64,000 bases of DNA, from the NCBI RefSeq assembly GCF_011516765.1, contig NZ_JAAABN010000007.1:124001-188000 (forward strand), written 5' to 3'. Below are positions 46,899 to 55,923 of the stretch, in pieces. Position 1 is the stretch's first letter. The number at the start of each line of letters is the position of its first letter. The notes under the pieces were generated by a model. The model did no database searches, was not told where the DNA came from, and was given only the letters and a program-made list of their open reading frames with translations. The position numbers and the translations under genes are program-made. Origin of the DNA: Acetobacter sicerae. Lineage in GTDB: Bacteria > Pseudomonadota > Alphaproteobacteria > Acetobacterales > Acetobacteraceae.

Positions 46899-47729
46899 TC
46901 AGCGTGTCATCGCCTTGAAGGTGCGGGTCTGTTCAACCAGCGCGGTCTCGGTTGGCAGGCGTTCCATACTGGAAGCGCCGTAGAAGCCGTGACAGTCAGG
47001 GCATGCGCTCAGCACTTTCTGCGCATCGACAGGCATGGCGATAGGGCCGCCGTGACAGAGCAGGATCACATCATCGCGCACGCTCTTGGCCGCGTCCGAA
47101 ATCTCGTTGATCAGCTTGATGCAATCGTCCAGCGTGAAAGCCGTTTCGGCCCCGATGCTGCCGCCCGTTGTCAGACCCATATGCGCGACAAGAATATCGG
47201 CGCCGGCGCGGGCCATGTCCTTCGCCTGTTCGGCATCGAAAACATAAGGCGTGGTCAGCAGATCTTTCTTGTTCGCACGGGCGACCACGTCTACTTCAAG
47301 ACTGTAGCTCATACCCGTTTCTTCAAGATTCTTGCGGAAGTTTCCGTCGATCAGACCCACTGTCGGGAAGTTCTGAATGCCGGAAAAGCCGACGCGACGC
47401 ACGTCGTCGAGAAATACGTCGAAATCCACAAACGGATCGGTGCCGTTGACGCCCGCCAGAACCGGCGTGTTCGGCACGACCGGCAGCACTTCACGCGCCA
47501 TGTCCATGACAATCTGGTTGGCGTTGCCATAGGCCAGAAGCCCTGCGAGCGATCCGCGTCCCGCCATCCGGTAACGACCGGAATTATAGATGACGATCAG
47601 GTCGATGCCGCCAGCCGCCTCGCACTTGGCGGAGAGGCCAGTGCCGGCTCCACCGCCGACAATCGGTTTGCGTTCGGCGATCAGTCCGCGCAGACGGTGC
47701 AGGATGGCGCTACGTTCAATGCGGGGCAT
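46899..47729 (-). CDS. TIM-barrel 'phosphoenolpyruvate hydrolase'-family protein (Tm-1 C-terminal partner)
   Basis: 276 residues. [39 protein letters not shown] and [11 protein letters not shown], then [18 protein letters not shown] and [18 protein letters not shown] are signatures of PF09370. In plant and fungal Tm-1-like proteins this domain is fused behind the UPF0261 domain; here the UPF0261 gene is immediately upstream and overlaps it by 14 bp. ATG 47729 has AAGGAG ten bases upstream. The enzyme activity is not established; the barrel and phosphate-binding glycines suggest lyase or hydrolase chemistry. Confidence 0.87.
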   Translation of the reverse strand: MPRIERSAILHRLRGLIAERKPIVGGGAGTGLSAKCEAAGGIDLIVIYNSGRYRMAGRGSLAGLLAYGNANQIVMDMAREVLPVVPNTPVLAGVNGTDPFVDFDVFLDDVRRVGFSGIQNFPTVGLIDGNFRKNLEETGMSYSLEVDVVARANKKDLLTTPYVFDAEQAKDMARAGADILVAHMGLTTGGSIGAETAFTLDDCIKLINEISDAAKSVRDDVILLCHGGPIAMPVDAQKVLSACPDCHGFYGASSMERLPTETALVEQTRTFKAMTR

Positions 47730-48948
47730 GGAAGTCATTCTCCTTGAAAAGATCAATAAGTTCTCCTGCCATGGCCCGAGCGAAGGCAGGATCGTTCATG
47801 GCGAGCGGCAGACTGATGAAACGGCGATCCGCTGTCTGTTGCAATGTTTCAAGCAACGCATCGCGGAAAGCTGTATCGGCTGTCGGATCGTAAAAAGGTT
47901 GTTCTGGTCGGTCGAGTTGTGAAAAACCGCCTTCCGGATAAAAGAACCGGACGGGTCCGTCACAGCGGTTGAGGCGTTCGCCGATCAGGTGTCCCATCTC
48001 GCGGCACTCCTCAACGGTCGTGCGCATGAGGGTGATGAACGGATTATGCCGTACGAAAACGCGGTTGCGATAACGCTCCGGCACTGTCTCCATCGCGCCG
48101 AAATTGACCATGTCGAGACCACCGCAACTGCCGACATACGGCGCCTTTGTCCTGGCAATCACATCGAGACGTGACGCCTCGCAGGGGAAGATACCGCCCG
48201 CGACGAAATCACAGAACTCGGTTGTGGTGATGTCCAGCACACCTCGCAGAACGCCCTGTGCGACAAGACGCTCCATCGAGTTCCCCCCAGAGCCGGTCGC
48301 GTGGAAAACGAGACATTCGAAATCCTTTTCAAGCACCCGGACTGCTTCCGTGACGCAGGGCGTTGTCACGCCGAACATGGTGATCCCGATTGCCGGTCGG
48401 ATTTCTGGAGCAGGTATATACCGATGGCGCACCATGCCCGCCATGGCGTTGGCCGCATTGGCGAGAATGGGACGGGATATGCGGTTCAGCCCCTGCAAAT
48501 CCACGACTGGATAGATCATCGCAATATCGGACTCGCCCACATAGGGCTTGATGTTGCCCGAAGCGACTGTGGAAATCAGGATCTTCGGCAAACCGATGGG
48601 CAGCGCCTGCATGGCCGGTGCGACGATGGCCGTTCCGCCCGAACCGCCGATACCAATCACTCCTGCCAGATCGGCGCATCCCGGCAGGAAGCGTTCCAGC
48701 GCCACGGACATGGCGGTGATCGCCTGCCCCCGCTCTCCGCAGAAAACGGCTGCTGCGCCATCAGGGTGATGGGCCGCCACCTCCTGCGCTGATATGTCCG
48801 CTGGACAGGACGTCGAACTGGTGCTGACATCCACGATCAGGGCTTTAACGCCATTCTCGACAAGAATGGAGCGCAGATAGGTCAGTTCAGCTGATTTCGT
48901 GTCGGCCGTTCCGAGAAGATAGACATGCGGCGTCATGATCCGCGTCAT
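47716..48948 (-). CDS. Tm-1-like ATP-binding (UPF0261) protein
   Basis: 410 residues. [25 protein letters not shown] opens the UPF0261 fold; [37 protein letters not shown] and [15 protein letters not shown] follow, with [13 protein letters not shown] near the domain junction. The N-terminal domain of tomato Tm-1 binds ATP and blocks tobamovirus replication; bacterial relatives are thought to be metabolic. ATG 48948 or ATG 48936 may be the start. It is sandwiched between a quinol-monooxygenase-like gene (6 bases away) and its TIM-barrel partner (14-bp overlap). Confidence 0.88.
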   Translation of the reverse strand: MTRIMTPHVYLLGTADTKSAELTYLRSILVENGVKALIVDVSTSSTSCPADISAQEVAAHHPDGAAAVFCGERGQAITAMSVALERFLPGCADLAGVIGIGGSGGTAIVAPAMQALPIGLPKILISTVASGNIKPYVGESDIAMIYPVVDLQGLNRISRPILANAANAMAGMVRHRYIPAPEIRPAIGITMFGVTTPCVTEAVRVLEKDFECLVFHATGSGGNSMERLVAQGVLRGVLDITTTEFCDFVAGGIFPCEASRLDVIARTKAPYVGSCGGLDMVNFGAMETVPERYRNRVFVRHNPFITLMRTTVEECREMGHLIGERLNRCDGPVRFFYPEGGFSQLDRPEQPFYDPTADTAFRDALLETLQQTADRRFISLPLAMNDPAFARAMAGELIDLFKENDFHAPH

Positions 48949-48954
48949 CCGTCG

Positions 48955-49269
48955 TCAGGAAAAGGTCGCCACGTCTTCAAGCATGGTCACCGTCGGTGTT
49001 CCTTCCATGCCTTTCTCGAACGCGGCTTTCATGGCGAGAAAATGGGGCTGTTTCTCATGTTCATGGATGGCCGCCACGCTTTGCCATTGTTCGATGAACA
49101 CCAGATGCAGCGGATCATTCAGATCACGACGGCAGGTATAGAAAAGGTTGGTCGGCTCCTGACGGGATGCTTTGATGCAGGCCGTCACAGCAGGCAGAAC
49201 CGCGTCGAGATGCTCTTTCCTGAGATGAAAGGATGCAACGACAGTCACAGCTTGTGTAGTTTCGTGCAC
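48955..49269 (-). CDS. ABM-domain putative quinol monooxygenase
   Basis: 104 residues, the usual single-domain size. VTVVASFHLRKEHLDAVLPAV, TCRRDLNDPLHLVFIEQW, then FLAMKAAFEKGME match the antibiotic-biosynthesis-monooxygenase dimeric ferredoxin-like fold (YgiN type), which can oxidise phenolic rings without cofactor. GTG start preceded by GGGGGA. First gene after the MocR regulator and its palindrome, six bases before the Tm-1-like gene. Confidence 0.87.
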   Translation of the reverse strand: MHETTQAVTVVASFHLRKEHLDAVLPAVTACIKASRQEPTNLFYTCRRDLNDPLHLVFIEQWQSVAAIHEHEKQPHFLAMKAAFEKGMEGTPTVTMLEDVATFS

Positions 49270-49321
49270 TGGCTTTCCCCCGAATGGTGGTGTGAGGGGA
49301 GCCTAATCGAAAGACACACTT

Positions 49322-50698
49322 TCAGTATATCGGTATAGTGTCACGTGACACTTTTCCCTCTGCGCACAGACAGGCTGATTGCACACGCCTGAGCGCCTCG
49401 GGCAGTCGCCGGAACGATACGCTGCCCAACGCAAGACGCACGCCGGTGCTGTGCGGTGTCTCTGTCGCCTGAAAGGACGTTGCGGCAGGCAGGGAAACGC
49501 CGAGGTCTCGTGCCTGAGCGATGACCCGCGCAGCCTGTTCCAACGGCATGGGCAGCCACGCATGAAAGGCATGATGGCGGGGCTGTATGGCCTGAGGCAG
49601 GCTGGCGGCCACGAGTTCCTGACGACGGATGGCCTCGTTCTGAAGCGCGCTGCGCACGCTTTCCGCCGTTCCGTTCTGCATCCATAGCGCCATCATGGCG
49701 TAGGACAGCGGCGCGATCATCAGCGATGAGGCGAGAAGAGCGGGCAGGCACTCTTCCATATAATTGGCAGGTGGAATCAGCGCCCCGATGCGCAGCCCGG
49801 GACTCAGGATCTTGGAGAGGCTGCTGACGTGGAACGTGCGTTCCGGCGCGAGTTCCATGAAGGACGGTCGCGATGGATCGCGCCCGGCGACATAGACCCC
49901 GTCCTCGATGATCAGGGCGTCGTGCTTCCTGCAGATGGCGGCGATATCCTGTCGTCGCTGCAATTCCATGGTCGCCGTTGTCGGATTATGCATGGTGGGC
50001 GTCAGATAGATGACGGCGCGTTCCTGCCGGTTCCGTTGCAGAATTTCGTCGAGGGAGGCGGGAAGCATTCCTTCCGCATCCATCATGGCGGCATGAACGG
50101 GCAGATGGTTCTGTCGCATGGCTCCCAGCATGCCGGGATAGGTCTGTTCCTCCGTCACGGCACAGGTCACATGTGGCCGGACCACGTTCAGCGCCACATT
50201 GAGCGCCTGCTGCGCGCCTGCCGTCAGAAGCAGGCGTTCCGGTGTCACATCGAGGCCCAGGCCGGCAAGCCAGTGCGCCATGATGCGTCGATGTTCTGGA
50301 TGTCCTGCGACCGGTGGATAGACGTTGAACAGGTCCGGATCGACCTGTTTCGCCAACTGGTTGAGCGTGCTGGCCAGCGCCCTGTTGCTGAACATCGGTG
50401 GCGGCATGTTCGTGGCGAGATCGAATCTGGTTCCGGGATTTTCCTGTCGGACAGAGACGAACATGCCGCGGCCATGCACACTGCGCACCAGTCCACGGCG
50501 TTCAAGGATGGCGTAAGCGCGCGAGACAGAGCCGACACCGATACCAAGCCGCCAGGCGAGGTCCCGATGTGCGGGGAGCCGTGAATCTACCTTGAGCTTT
50601 CCGGAAAGGATGTCATTGCCCATCGCTTCCGCAAGCCGCTCCGCCGGAGAGGCGGTTCCATCTGCGAGATGAGGGTCCCAAGATGACTGAAGGCGCAT
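49322..50698 (-). CDS. MocR-family transcription regulator (GntR HTH + aminotransferase fold)
   Basis: 458 residues. Winged helix at ~18-85 (LPAHRDLAWRLGIGVGSVSRAYAILERRGLV) and a fold-type I PLP domain at ~95-445 with Schiff-base lysine K296 in SSLSKILSPGLRIG, D266 in IIEDGVY and N238 in MHNPT. MocR proteins sense an amine or PLP-linked ligand. The gene ends 52 bases before the quinol-monooxygenase gene and probably controls that operon; a palindrome lies inside its own last codons. Confidence 0.92.
   Translation of the reverse strand: MRLQSSWDPHLADGTASPAERLAEAMGNDILSGKLKVDSRLPAHRDLAWRLGIGVGSVSRAYAILERRGLVRSVHGRGMFVSVRQENPGTRFDLATNMPPPMFSNRALASTLNQLAKQVDPDLFNVYPPVAGHPEHRRIMAHWLAGLGLDVTPERLLLTAGAQQALNVALNVVRPHVTCAVTEEQTYPGMLGAMRQNHLPVHAAMMDAEGMLPASLDEILQRNRQERAVIYLTPTMHNPTTATMELQRRQDIAAICRKHDALIIEDGVYVAGRDPSRPSFMELAPERTFHVSSLSKILSPGLRIGALIPPANYMEECLPALLASSLMIAPLSYAMMALWMQNGTAESVRSALQNEAIRRQELVAASLPQAIQPRHHAFHAWLPMPLEQAARVIAQARDLGVSLPAATSFQATETPHSTGVRLALGSVSFRRLPEALRRVQSACLCAEGKVSRDTIPIY
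49337..49352. promoter_or_regulatory. Perfect 16-bp palindrome at the head of the Tm-1 operon
   Basis: AGTGTCACGTGACACT reads identically on both strands. It overlaps the final codons of the MocR gene, 68 bases upstream of the next operon start. Its position suits an operator for MocR or another dimeric regulator. Confidence 0.5.
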
Positions 50699-50787
50699 AT
50701 TTTCCTCTGCCCGGACCTCACGTTTCAGAAGTATCCTGTTATTTCCGGAAAGATAGTCTCGCGCAGGTCACCACAGGATTCAAATGC

Positions 50788-50841
50788 CAGAACTGACAGG
50801 GGCGCGCCTTCCGTGAGAAAGACGCGCCCCTGTCAGTTCTG
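50788..50841. repeat. Perfect 19-bp inverted repeat
   Basis: Arms 50788-50806 and 50823-50841 are exact reverse complements around a 16-base loop. It lies between the stop of the 80-residue gene and the start of the MocR gene. It probably ends the leftward transcript of the small gene, but the flanks lack a clear T-run. Confidence 0.75.
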
Positions 50842-50857
50842 AAATCAGAAAACTGCT

Positions 50858-51100
50858 TTATTTGACGTCAAGCGTCTTTTTGCCAAGCAGAGCCAGTTCG
50901 TCGGCTTCCATACCTTCCGGATTGTGGGTCGCCTTTTTCGCGATTTCCTTTTCCTGCTCGGTCGCGTGTTCTCCGCCTTTCAGCACATGCTCGGCGAGAA
51001 GAATAACTTCTTCCTTCGTCAGGAGCTTTGGAGAGTGCGTGGCTTTACGAGCGAGGTCGTGAAGTGAACTGGAAACGTGGGGTGCGCGGTCATGTGACAT
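50858..51100 (-). CDS. Small hypothetical protein
   Basis: 80 residues, soluble, highly charged and helical, no cysteine. Two similar segments occur: DLARKATHSPKLLTKEEVILLAEHVLKG and EIAKKATHNPEGMEADELALLGKKTLD, each A-R/K-K-A-T-H-x-P followed by an acidic helix, suggesting an internal duplication of ~35 residues. AAGGA lies six bases before the ATG. It sits next to the encapsulin gene but in a separate transcript judged by the 115-base gap. Function unknown. Confidence 0.75.
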   Translation of the reverse strand: MSHDRAPHVSSSLHDLARKATHSPKLLTKEEVILLAEHVLKGGEHATEQEKEIAKKATHNPEGMEADELALLGKKTLDVK

Positions 51101-51215
51101 GATGGATCCTTCTCAGAAATCATGCAGAGCTGTAACGAATGCTACAGAAGATTTCATATAATTTCTGTAGCATTGCAAAGGATTAAACGAAACAGCTAAG
51201 CAAATATTCCGCTGT

Positions 51216-52031
51216 TCAGGACGCCAGTTTTGACGCCGCATCAATGGCGACAGTCGCCTCGCTGGTCAGAACGCGGAAAACGAAGCTTTCCTGCAGGTAG
51301 AGTTCGACCGTGTCCGCCGTGTGGCTCAGATAGCCGATCGAGAAGTCCTGACCGATATCGAGCGCCAGATCACCACCACGCATGGAAACGACGAACGCTC
51401 CCTCAATGGCCGGAGCCCAGACAAGCTTTCCGTCGATCAGGCTTTCGATATGCTTGCGGACCGGATAACCCTCATCATCGCCGCCGTTTACGGCCAGCCA
51501 GGCCTGTGCGCCCAGAACGATCGAGTAAGGACCGTTCACACCGGCGAGACGCAGGACGTCCAGCGCTTCAGTGATCACCTTGGGATAGTCCTTGGGAGAA
51601 GCAGGCAGTTTCAGGTGAGCGTTGGACGTGCCTTTACGGATGCCCTGAATGCCGGCTGCCGCATAGCCATCGAAGATGGCGCGATCTTCGGCATAAGCGA
51701 TTTTTTTTGCGGCGTCTTTCACCGGCTGCCAGTCCGAGTCCAGAGAGCCGCGGTCCACGGCGTCGATCTCTTCACGTGACAGGGTGAAGGGGACGCGCAG
51801 TTCCACGAGTGGCAGCACTTCACGCTTCACGGCGCGGACGCCAGCATCGGGCGTCTGGATCGCGCTGAACCGTCCTGTTCCGACGCCTGCGAATGCCTCG
51901 CCGTGCGGCTCGGACGTATCAACCACGCGCCGTCCGGCAAGGTGACGTCGAAGGGTGCGCGAGGCTTCCTCTTCGATTTCCTTCCAGGCTGCTCCGGAAA
52001 CGGGGGCGAGATGGCGATGGAGATTGTTCAT
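51216..52031 (-). CDS. Family 1 encapsulin shell protein
   Basis: 271 residues, standard size. NNLHRHLAPVSGAAWKEIEEEASRTLRRHLAGRRVVD is the conserved N-terminus that contacts cargo tails; PLVELRVPFTLSREEIDAVDRG, EDRAIFDGYAAAGIQGI and the C-terminal YLSHTADTVELYLQESFVFRVL belong to the HK97-like fold. It self-assembles into a ~24-nm protein compartment. GAGGA precedes the ATG inside the end of the DyP gene, one base after which this gene begins, so shell and cargo are translated together. Confidence 0.95.
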   Translation of the reverse strand: MNNLHRHLAPVSGAAWKEIEEEASRTLRRHLAGRRVVDTSEPHGEAFAGVGTGRFSAIQTPDAGVRAVKREVLPLVELRVPFTLSREEIDAVDRGSLDSDWQPVKDAAKKIAYAEDRAIFDGYAAAGIQGIRKGTSNAHLKLPASPKDYPKVITEALDVLRLAGVNGPYSIVLGAQAWLAVNGGDDEGYPVRKHIESLIDGKLVWAPAIEGAFVVSMRGGDLALDIGQDFSIGYLSHTADTVELYLQESFVFRVLTSEATVAIDAASKLAS

Positions 52032-52032
52032 A

Positions 52033-53106
52033 TCACTGTTCCTCTTTCAGTGAGCCGATGCTCAGGGAGGTGTCGGTCTGGTCTGGCTGTGTCTCTGGCG
52101 TTGCGGGCGTACTGTCCGGTGGCGCAAGATCAGGGGCGCTGTCCAGAAAATCGGATGTCGGGATGAAGAACAGCGTCCCGGTGACAGCTGTGCTGACATC
52201 GAGAAGCCGGTCGTAGTTGCCCGGTGGCTTTCCCACGAACATGTTCTGCAGCATCTGCTCTGTCCGCGCGGGGGAGCGGGCGTAACCGATGAAGTAGGTG
52301 CCGAACTCGCCCTGACCGGCTTTTCCGAATGGCATGTTGTCGCGGACAATCTGAAGCTGCTGTCCGTTTTCCTCGATATTCGTCAGCACATTATGCGCGT
52401 AGCTTTTCTTGGCGCTGTCCGCGAGTTCGATGTCGGAGAGCTTTTTGCGACCGATGACGTCTTCCTGCGTTTCAGTCGGCATCGCATTCCATTTTTTCAT
52501 GTCATGCAGATATTTCTGGACAATGACATAGCTGCCACCGGCAAAGGCAGGATCTTCATCACCGATGAGTGTGGCGTCGATCGCCGCCTGACCGGAGGGA
52601 TTCTCGGTGCCGTCGACAAAGCCGAGCAGATCCCGCTCGTCGAAATACTTGAACCCATGCACCTCATCGATAATCGTCGCCACGCCTTCCAGACGCGAGA
52701 CGATCACGCTGGCCAGTTCGAAGCAGAGGTCCATGCGTGTGGCGCGGATGTGGAACAGGAAATCGCCGGGGGTCGAAGGGGCGATATGCACCCCGTGGAT
52801 CTCCTGAAACGGATGGAGATCCTTCGGACGTGGGGTGCCGAACAGAAGATCCCAGGCGTTGGAACCAATTCCCGTTACGCAGCTCAGACGTCCGTCAGGA
52901 ACACGAAATCCCACGCCACGTACCAGAGAGGAAAGATCGCCCAGCAGGTCACGTATCTGGGGAGTTGCCGATGCGGGGACGCCATCGTTGAGGGTGGCGA
53001 CCATAAAAACTGCGGCCTGGGTCAATTTGGTATCGACGGCTTGAGGCGTGGCCAATGACCGATGCTCCTCTGATACGGTTTTCATGTGACAATGGGGAGT
53101 AAGCAT
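52033..53106 (-). CDS. Dye-decolorizing (DyP) peroxidase with encapsulin targeting tail
   Basis: 357 residues. Heme peroxidase motifs: GFVDGTENP (162-170, catalytic D165), proximal heme ligand H238 in YAHNVL and R255 in IVRDNMPFG. A proline-rich linker (~325-344) leads to the C-terminal TDTSLSIGSLKEEQ, which matches the encapsulin cargo-loading peptide (LxIGSLK). The enzyme should be packaged in the shell encoded next and reduce H2O2. ATG 53085 is an alternative start; neither has a strong ribosome-binding site. Confidence 0.95.
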   Translation of the reverse strand: MLTPHCHMKTVSEEHRSLATPQAVDTKLTQAAVFMVATLNDGVPASATPQIRDLLGDLSSLVRGVGFRVPDGRLSCVTGIGSNAWDLLFGTPRPKDLHPFQEIHGVHIAPSTPGDFLFHIRATRMDLCFELASVIVSRLEGVATIIDEVHGFKYFDERDLLGFVDGTENPSGQAAIDATLIGDEDPAFAGGSYVIVQKYLHDMKKWNAMPTETQEDVIGRKKLSDIELADSAKKSYAHNVLTNIEENGQQLQIVRDNMPFGKAGQGEFGTYFIGYARSPARTEQMLQNMFVGKPPGNYDRLLDVSTAVTGTLFFIPTSDFLDSAPDLAPPDSTPATPETQPDQTDTSLSIGSLKEEQ

Positions 53107-53619
53107 AAATTGTCGCCCGACTGTGACAAGGGACGCCGCGAATTAAAATAATCACTATGCGTTTGTATTTGCTGGCCGGTTTGAAATCTGGATGGAATGC
53201 AAGATCGTATTTTTGAGTCTTTTTTGGGAGCGCAGCTATATCCGGAGGTCTCTGGATACGTCAGCGTCTGCGTTTCCTTCATGGAAAGACTTTCTGAATG
53301 GCATGATCTGCTATGCAGCATCATTGATCCTTCCGGGTAATGGAAAGCTGAGGCTTCTGTAGATGGCACAGTAGAAACAGAGTGAACTGCTGATCGGACT
53401 GATGAACAGGTCCGTCGTGGGTCATTTAACGGCAAGGATATGTTGGACCGCGTGGGCACGGATGACGGACGTCACGATATTGGATCGGCGGGCTCGCAAG
53501 AAGACCTCCGGTGCAATTGCACCGAAGCTGGAGCGTCGAGACACAATTCTGTCCGGTCATGCTGGTTTCGTCAGTAGCCACGGGATAGCGGTAGGTGATG
53601 CAGGCTATCCCGACTGTCC
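53107..53619. other. Gene-free stretch
   Basis: About 510 bases between the DyP start and the reductase stop. It should hold the DyP-encapsulin promoter at its left end. A 9-bp perfect stem (53581-53589 with 53604-53612) follows the reductase stop on its strand. Open frames here have no recognisable domains. Confidence 0.5.
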
Positions 53620-54657
53620 TTACGGTCCGATGCGCGGGAGCACACCCTGTTTCTGCTGGCGTTCGATCGCACGGATCAGGGCGTCGAGCGGATCCGCATC
53701 TGCGGAGTATCCGGCCAGTCGGATTTTCGTCATGTCGGAGACGACGTCAGCCTCCGTGCCGAATACGAAGTCTCCGAATTCCCATCTAACCGCCATGGCA
53801 AAGTCAGGTTGCACCAGATTCCCGCTGATCTGTTCCCAGACAGGAGCAAGCGCAGGCATATGCTTCACCAGCGAAAACGGGATCGGTTCGCCCACTTCCA
53901 GACCGAAATGCTGGGCCAGACGTTCCCAGATCCGTCGCCACCTGAAAGGCGCGTGGACGTAGTTGAATGCCTGCCCGGCCGCGGTGTTCGCCGTCGCCGC
54001 CCACAGACTTGCGCGGGCCAGCGCGTGGGCATCAGTGACCTGCGCCAGACACCGGTCATACGTCGTGTAAGAGCCCGGAAACCGGAAGGCGGCCTGATCG
54101 GCAGCGCAGATTGCCGCGTAAGCCCCGATGACGGTTGCGATGTTCATCGCATTCCCGGCGGCATCGCCCACGACCACATCGGGACGCAGGATTGTCCATT
54201 CCGGGCCACCGGCATCGTGGCGTGCCTGTAATTCGCGTTCCTGCGTAAAATAAAAGTTCGGACCGATGGGACGGGGGTTTTCGTCTTCGTAAAACGGTGT
54301 GGAAACAGGACCGAGATGCACCCCATAGACCTTGGCGCCCTGATAAAGGACGACACGCTTGAGCGGTGCGCCGACATGATTCAGTCTGTCCAGAAGATTC
54401 CGCAACATGGCCGCATTACGAGTGTCTTCCTCTGCCAGACCTCCACCAGAGCCATAGGCCGCGTAAAACAGGTGTGTAGTGTCCGCAGCCGCTTCCAGCG
54501 CTCGTCGCGTCTGCAAGGCGTCAGTCAGATCGGCGCGGATATCTCCATGGCTGCGGGAAAGACCGCGGCCCTCCCATTCGGAAGCTTCAGACAGTTCTTC
54601 CAGCAGGGCTTTGCCGATGATGCCGTTTGCGCCGGCGACCAGTGCCTTGTGAACCAT
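53620..54657 (-). CDS. PRISE-type SDR reductase (progesterone 5beta-reductase/iridoid synthase-like)
   Basis: 345 residues. Rossmann start KALVAGANGIIGKALLEEL, then VVLYQGAKVYGVHLG and GPNFYFTQERELQARH, which correspond to the unusual catalytic motifs of the PRISE group (with a distinct Tyr in FY-F). Plant members reduce enones using NADPH; bacterial members are uncharacterised. ATG 54657 has AGGAGG six bases upstream, so the longer frame is rejected. Its right neighbour is the mobile-element scar, with no functional partner. Confidence 0.87.
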   Translation of the reverse strand: MVHKALVAGANGIIGKALLEELSEASEWEGRGLSRSHGDIRADLTDALQTRRALEAAADTTHLFYAAYGSGGGLAEEDTRNAAMLRNLLDRLNHVGAPLKRVVLYQGAKVYGVHLGPVSTPFYEDENPRPIGPNFYFTQERELQARHDAGGPEWTILRPDVVVGDAAGNAMNIATVIGAYAAICAADQAAFRFPGSYTTYDRCLAQVTDAHALARASLWAATANTAAGQAFNYVHAPFRWRRIWERLAQHFGLEVGEPIPFSLVKHMPALAPVWEQISGNLVQPDFAMAVRWEFGDFVFGTEADVVSDMTKIRLAGYSADADPLDALIRAIERQQKQGVLPRIGP

Positions 54658-54871
54658 GTCTGTCCTCCTGTTGAGCGGCGATGATGCATGGCGTCTGGCA
54701 ACGCCGGAGATGTCCTTCATTCCTTGTAGACGAAGCCTGCCGGTTGCCTGTTGTTGTATTATTGTAAAATCAGGGTGATCTCTTTGCGTGTCATTGGCTT
54801 TCACGGGCAGAGCTTTAACCCGACCTGACAGATCATTGCTGTGAATGTTTCTGCCTGTCCGGTTCGGGGGC

Positions 54872-55349
54872 TACGTCGCTGGTGTGAAAGTGGTGTGATT
54901 GAGTGGATTTTTCGGATATGGCTGCCTGTCGCGATACTGCATATATGATGATCGACAGCATGATTGTCCGGGTACACAGCACAGCGCGGCCCCCTTAAAA
55001 AGCGGCGCGGATCAGGCCACCGGCCGATCCCGTGGCAGGCTGATCACCAAAATCCATGCCATTGCTCGATGAAGGCGATCTCGAGGCCTTCATCGCCGAC
55101 AAGGCTTATGACGCCGATCCCCTCATCGAAAAGCTTGAAGAGCGGAAGATCACACCGGTTATCTCTTCTAAGAAAAACCGACGCAATCCCCGGAAAATCC
55201 TGTTCTTGCTTTATAAGAAACGAAATATCATTGAGCGCTTCTTCACCAGACTGAAGCAGTTCAGAGACACAGCAACACGCTACGACAAGCTGAAATCAGC
55301 CTTCATCGCGGTTGTACAACTCGTCGTAGTTGGTATCGCGATTAACTGA
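54872..55349 (+). pseudogene. Decayed IS5-family transposase
   Basis: Pieces of one DDE transposase appear in shifting frames: RWCESG-like, then DMAACRDTAYMMIDSMIVR, then TGRSRGRLITKIHAI, and finally the C-terminus AFIADKAYDADPLIEKLEE ... NIIERFFTRLKQFRDTATRYDKL. The order matches the IS5 group, but frameshifts, a stop after RPP and an internal deletion (the middle domain is missing between 55070 and 55075) destroy it. No terminal inverted repeats were found. Confidence 0.85.
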
Positions 55350-55388
55350 CGACACGTCCTGACAAGCAAGCGTCGGTCTATCGCACCC

Positions 55389-55706
55389 ATGACAAGGGTG
55401 CTCAGAGTTGAAATGGAAAAAGCCAAAACGTTGGCGGTCGGTGACTATGTCGTCCAGTGGCGCGGAAAGCCAGTTCTCAACGGCCTGTACTGATCATTCG
55501 CTAAAGCATGCGAGCGAGCAGGGCTGACATGGAAGCCGACACCGCATCACATCAAGCACTCTGTGGCTTCGTGGCTTACCATGGATCGGGTGCTGATCGG
55601 CCAGGCATCAGATTGGCTTGCAACCGATCCAGTCACGCTTCGCCGTGCTTATCGGAAGTTTGATCTGACCTGTCTGTGGAGCATTGCTGATGAGTTTGAG
55701 CTGTAG
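55389..55706 (+). pseudogene. Tyrosine integrase remnant (C-terminal catalytic part)
   Basis: The frame reads YVVQWRGKPVLNGLY, a TGA at 55491, then SFAKACERAGLTWKPTPHHI and the catalytic pattern H-x-x-K-H followed by the nucleophile tyrosine in LRRAYRKF, ending in TAG. The stop interrupts a position usually held by arginine. The N-terminal half is absent. It lies 58 bases from the 3' end of tRNA-Glu, the usual attachment site of such integrases. Confidence 0.8.
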
Positions 55707-55764
55707 TGGTTCAGTTGAACCATTAACGCTCTTACGGCCTTATGATTTTATCCAATAAAATCAA

Positions 55765-55840
55765 TGGCGTCCCGTACGGGATTCGAACCCGTGTTGCCGC
55801 CGTGAAAGGGCGGTGTCCTAGGCCTCTAGACGAACGGGAC
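55765..55840 (-). tRNA. tRNA-Glu (UUC anticodon)
   Basis: 76 nt with encoded CCA. Acceptor GTCCCGT/ACGGGAC, anticodon loop CTTTCAC (anticodon TTC) and T loop GGTTCGAATCC complete the cloverleaf. Its 3' end faces the integrase remnant. Confidence 0.96.
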
Positions 55841-55923
55841 AGAGGCGAGGGCGTAATTAGGCGAGAGAGTGAGGGGCGTCAAGCGGGATACGAAAGAAAA
55901 AATAAATTTATGTCTTTCGGGGA

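Noticed and set aside
53402..53962. 186-codon rightward frame crossing into the PRISE reductase gene
   Set aside because: Its second half is antisense to the reductase and its first half matches nothing I know.
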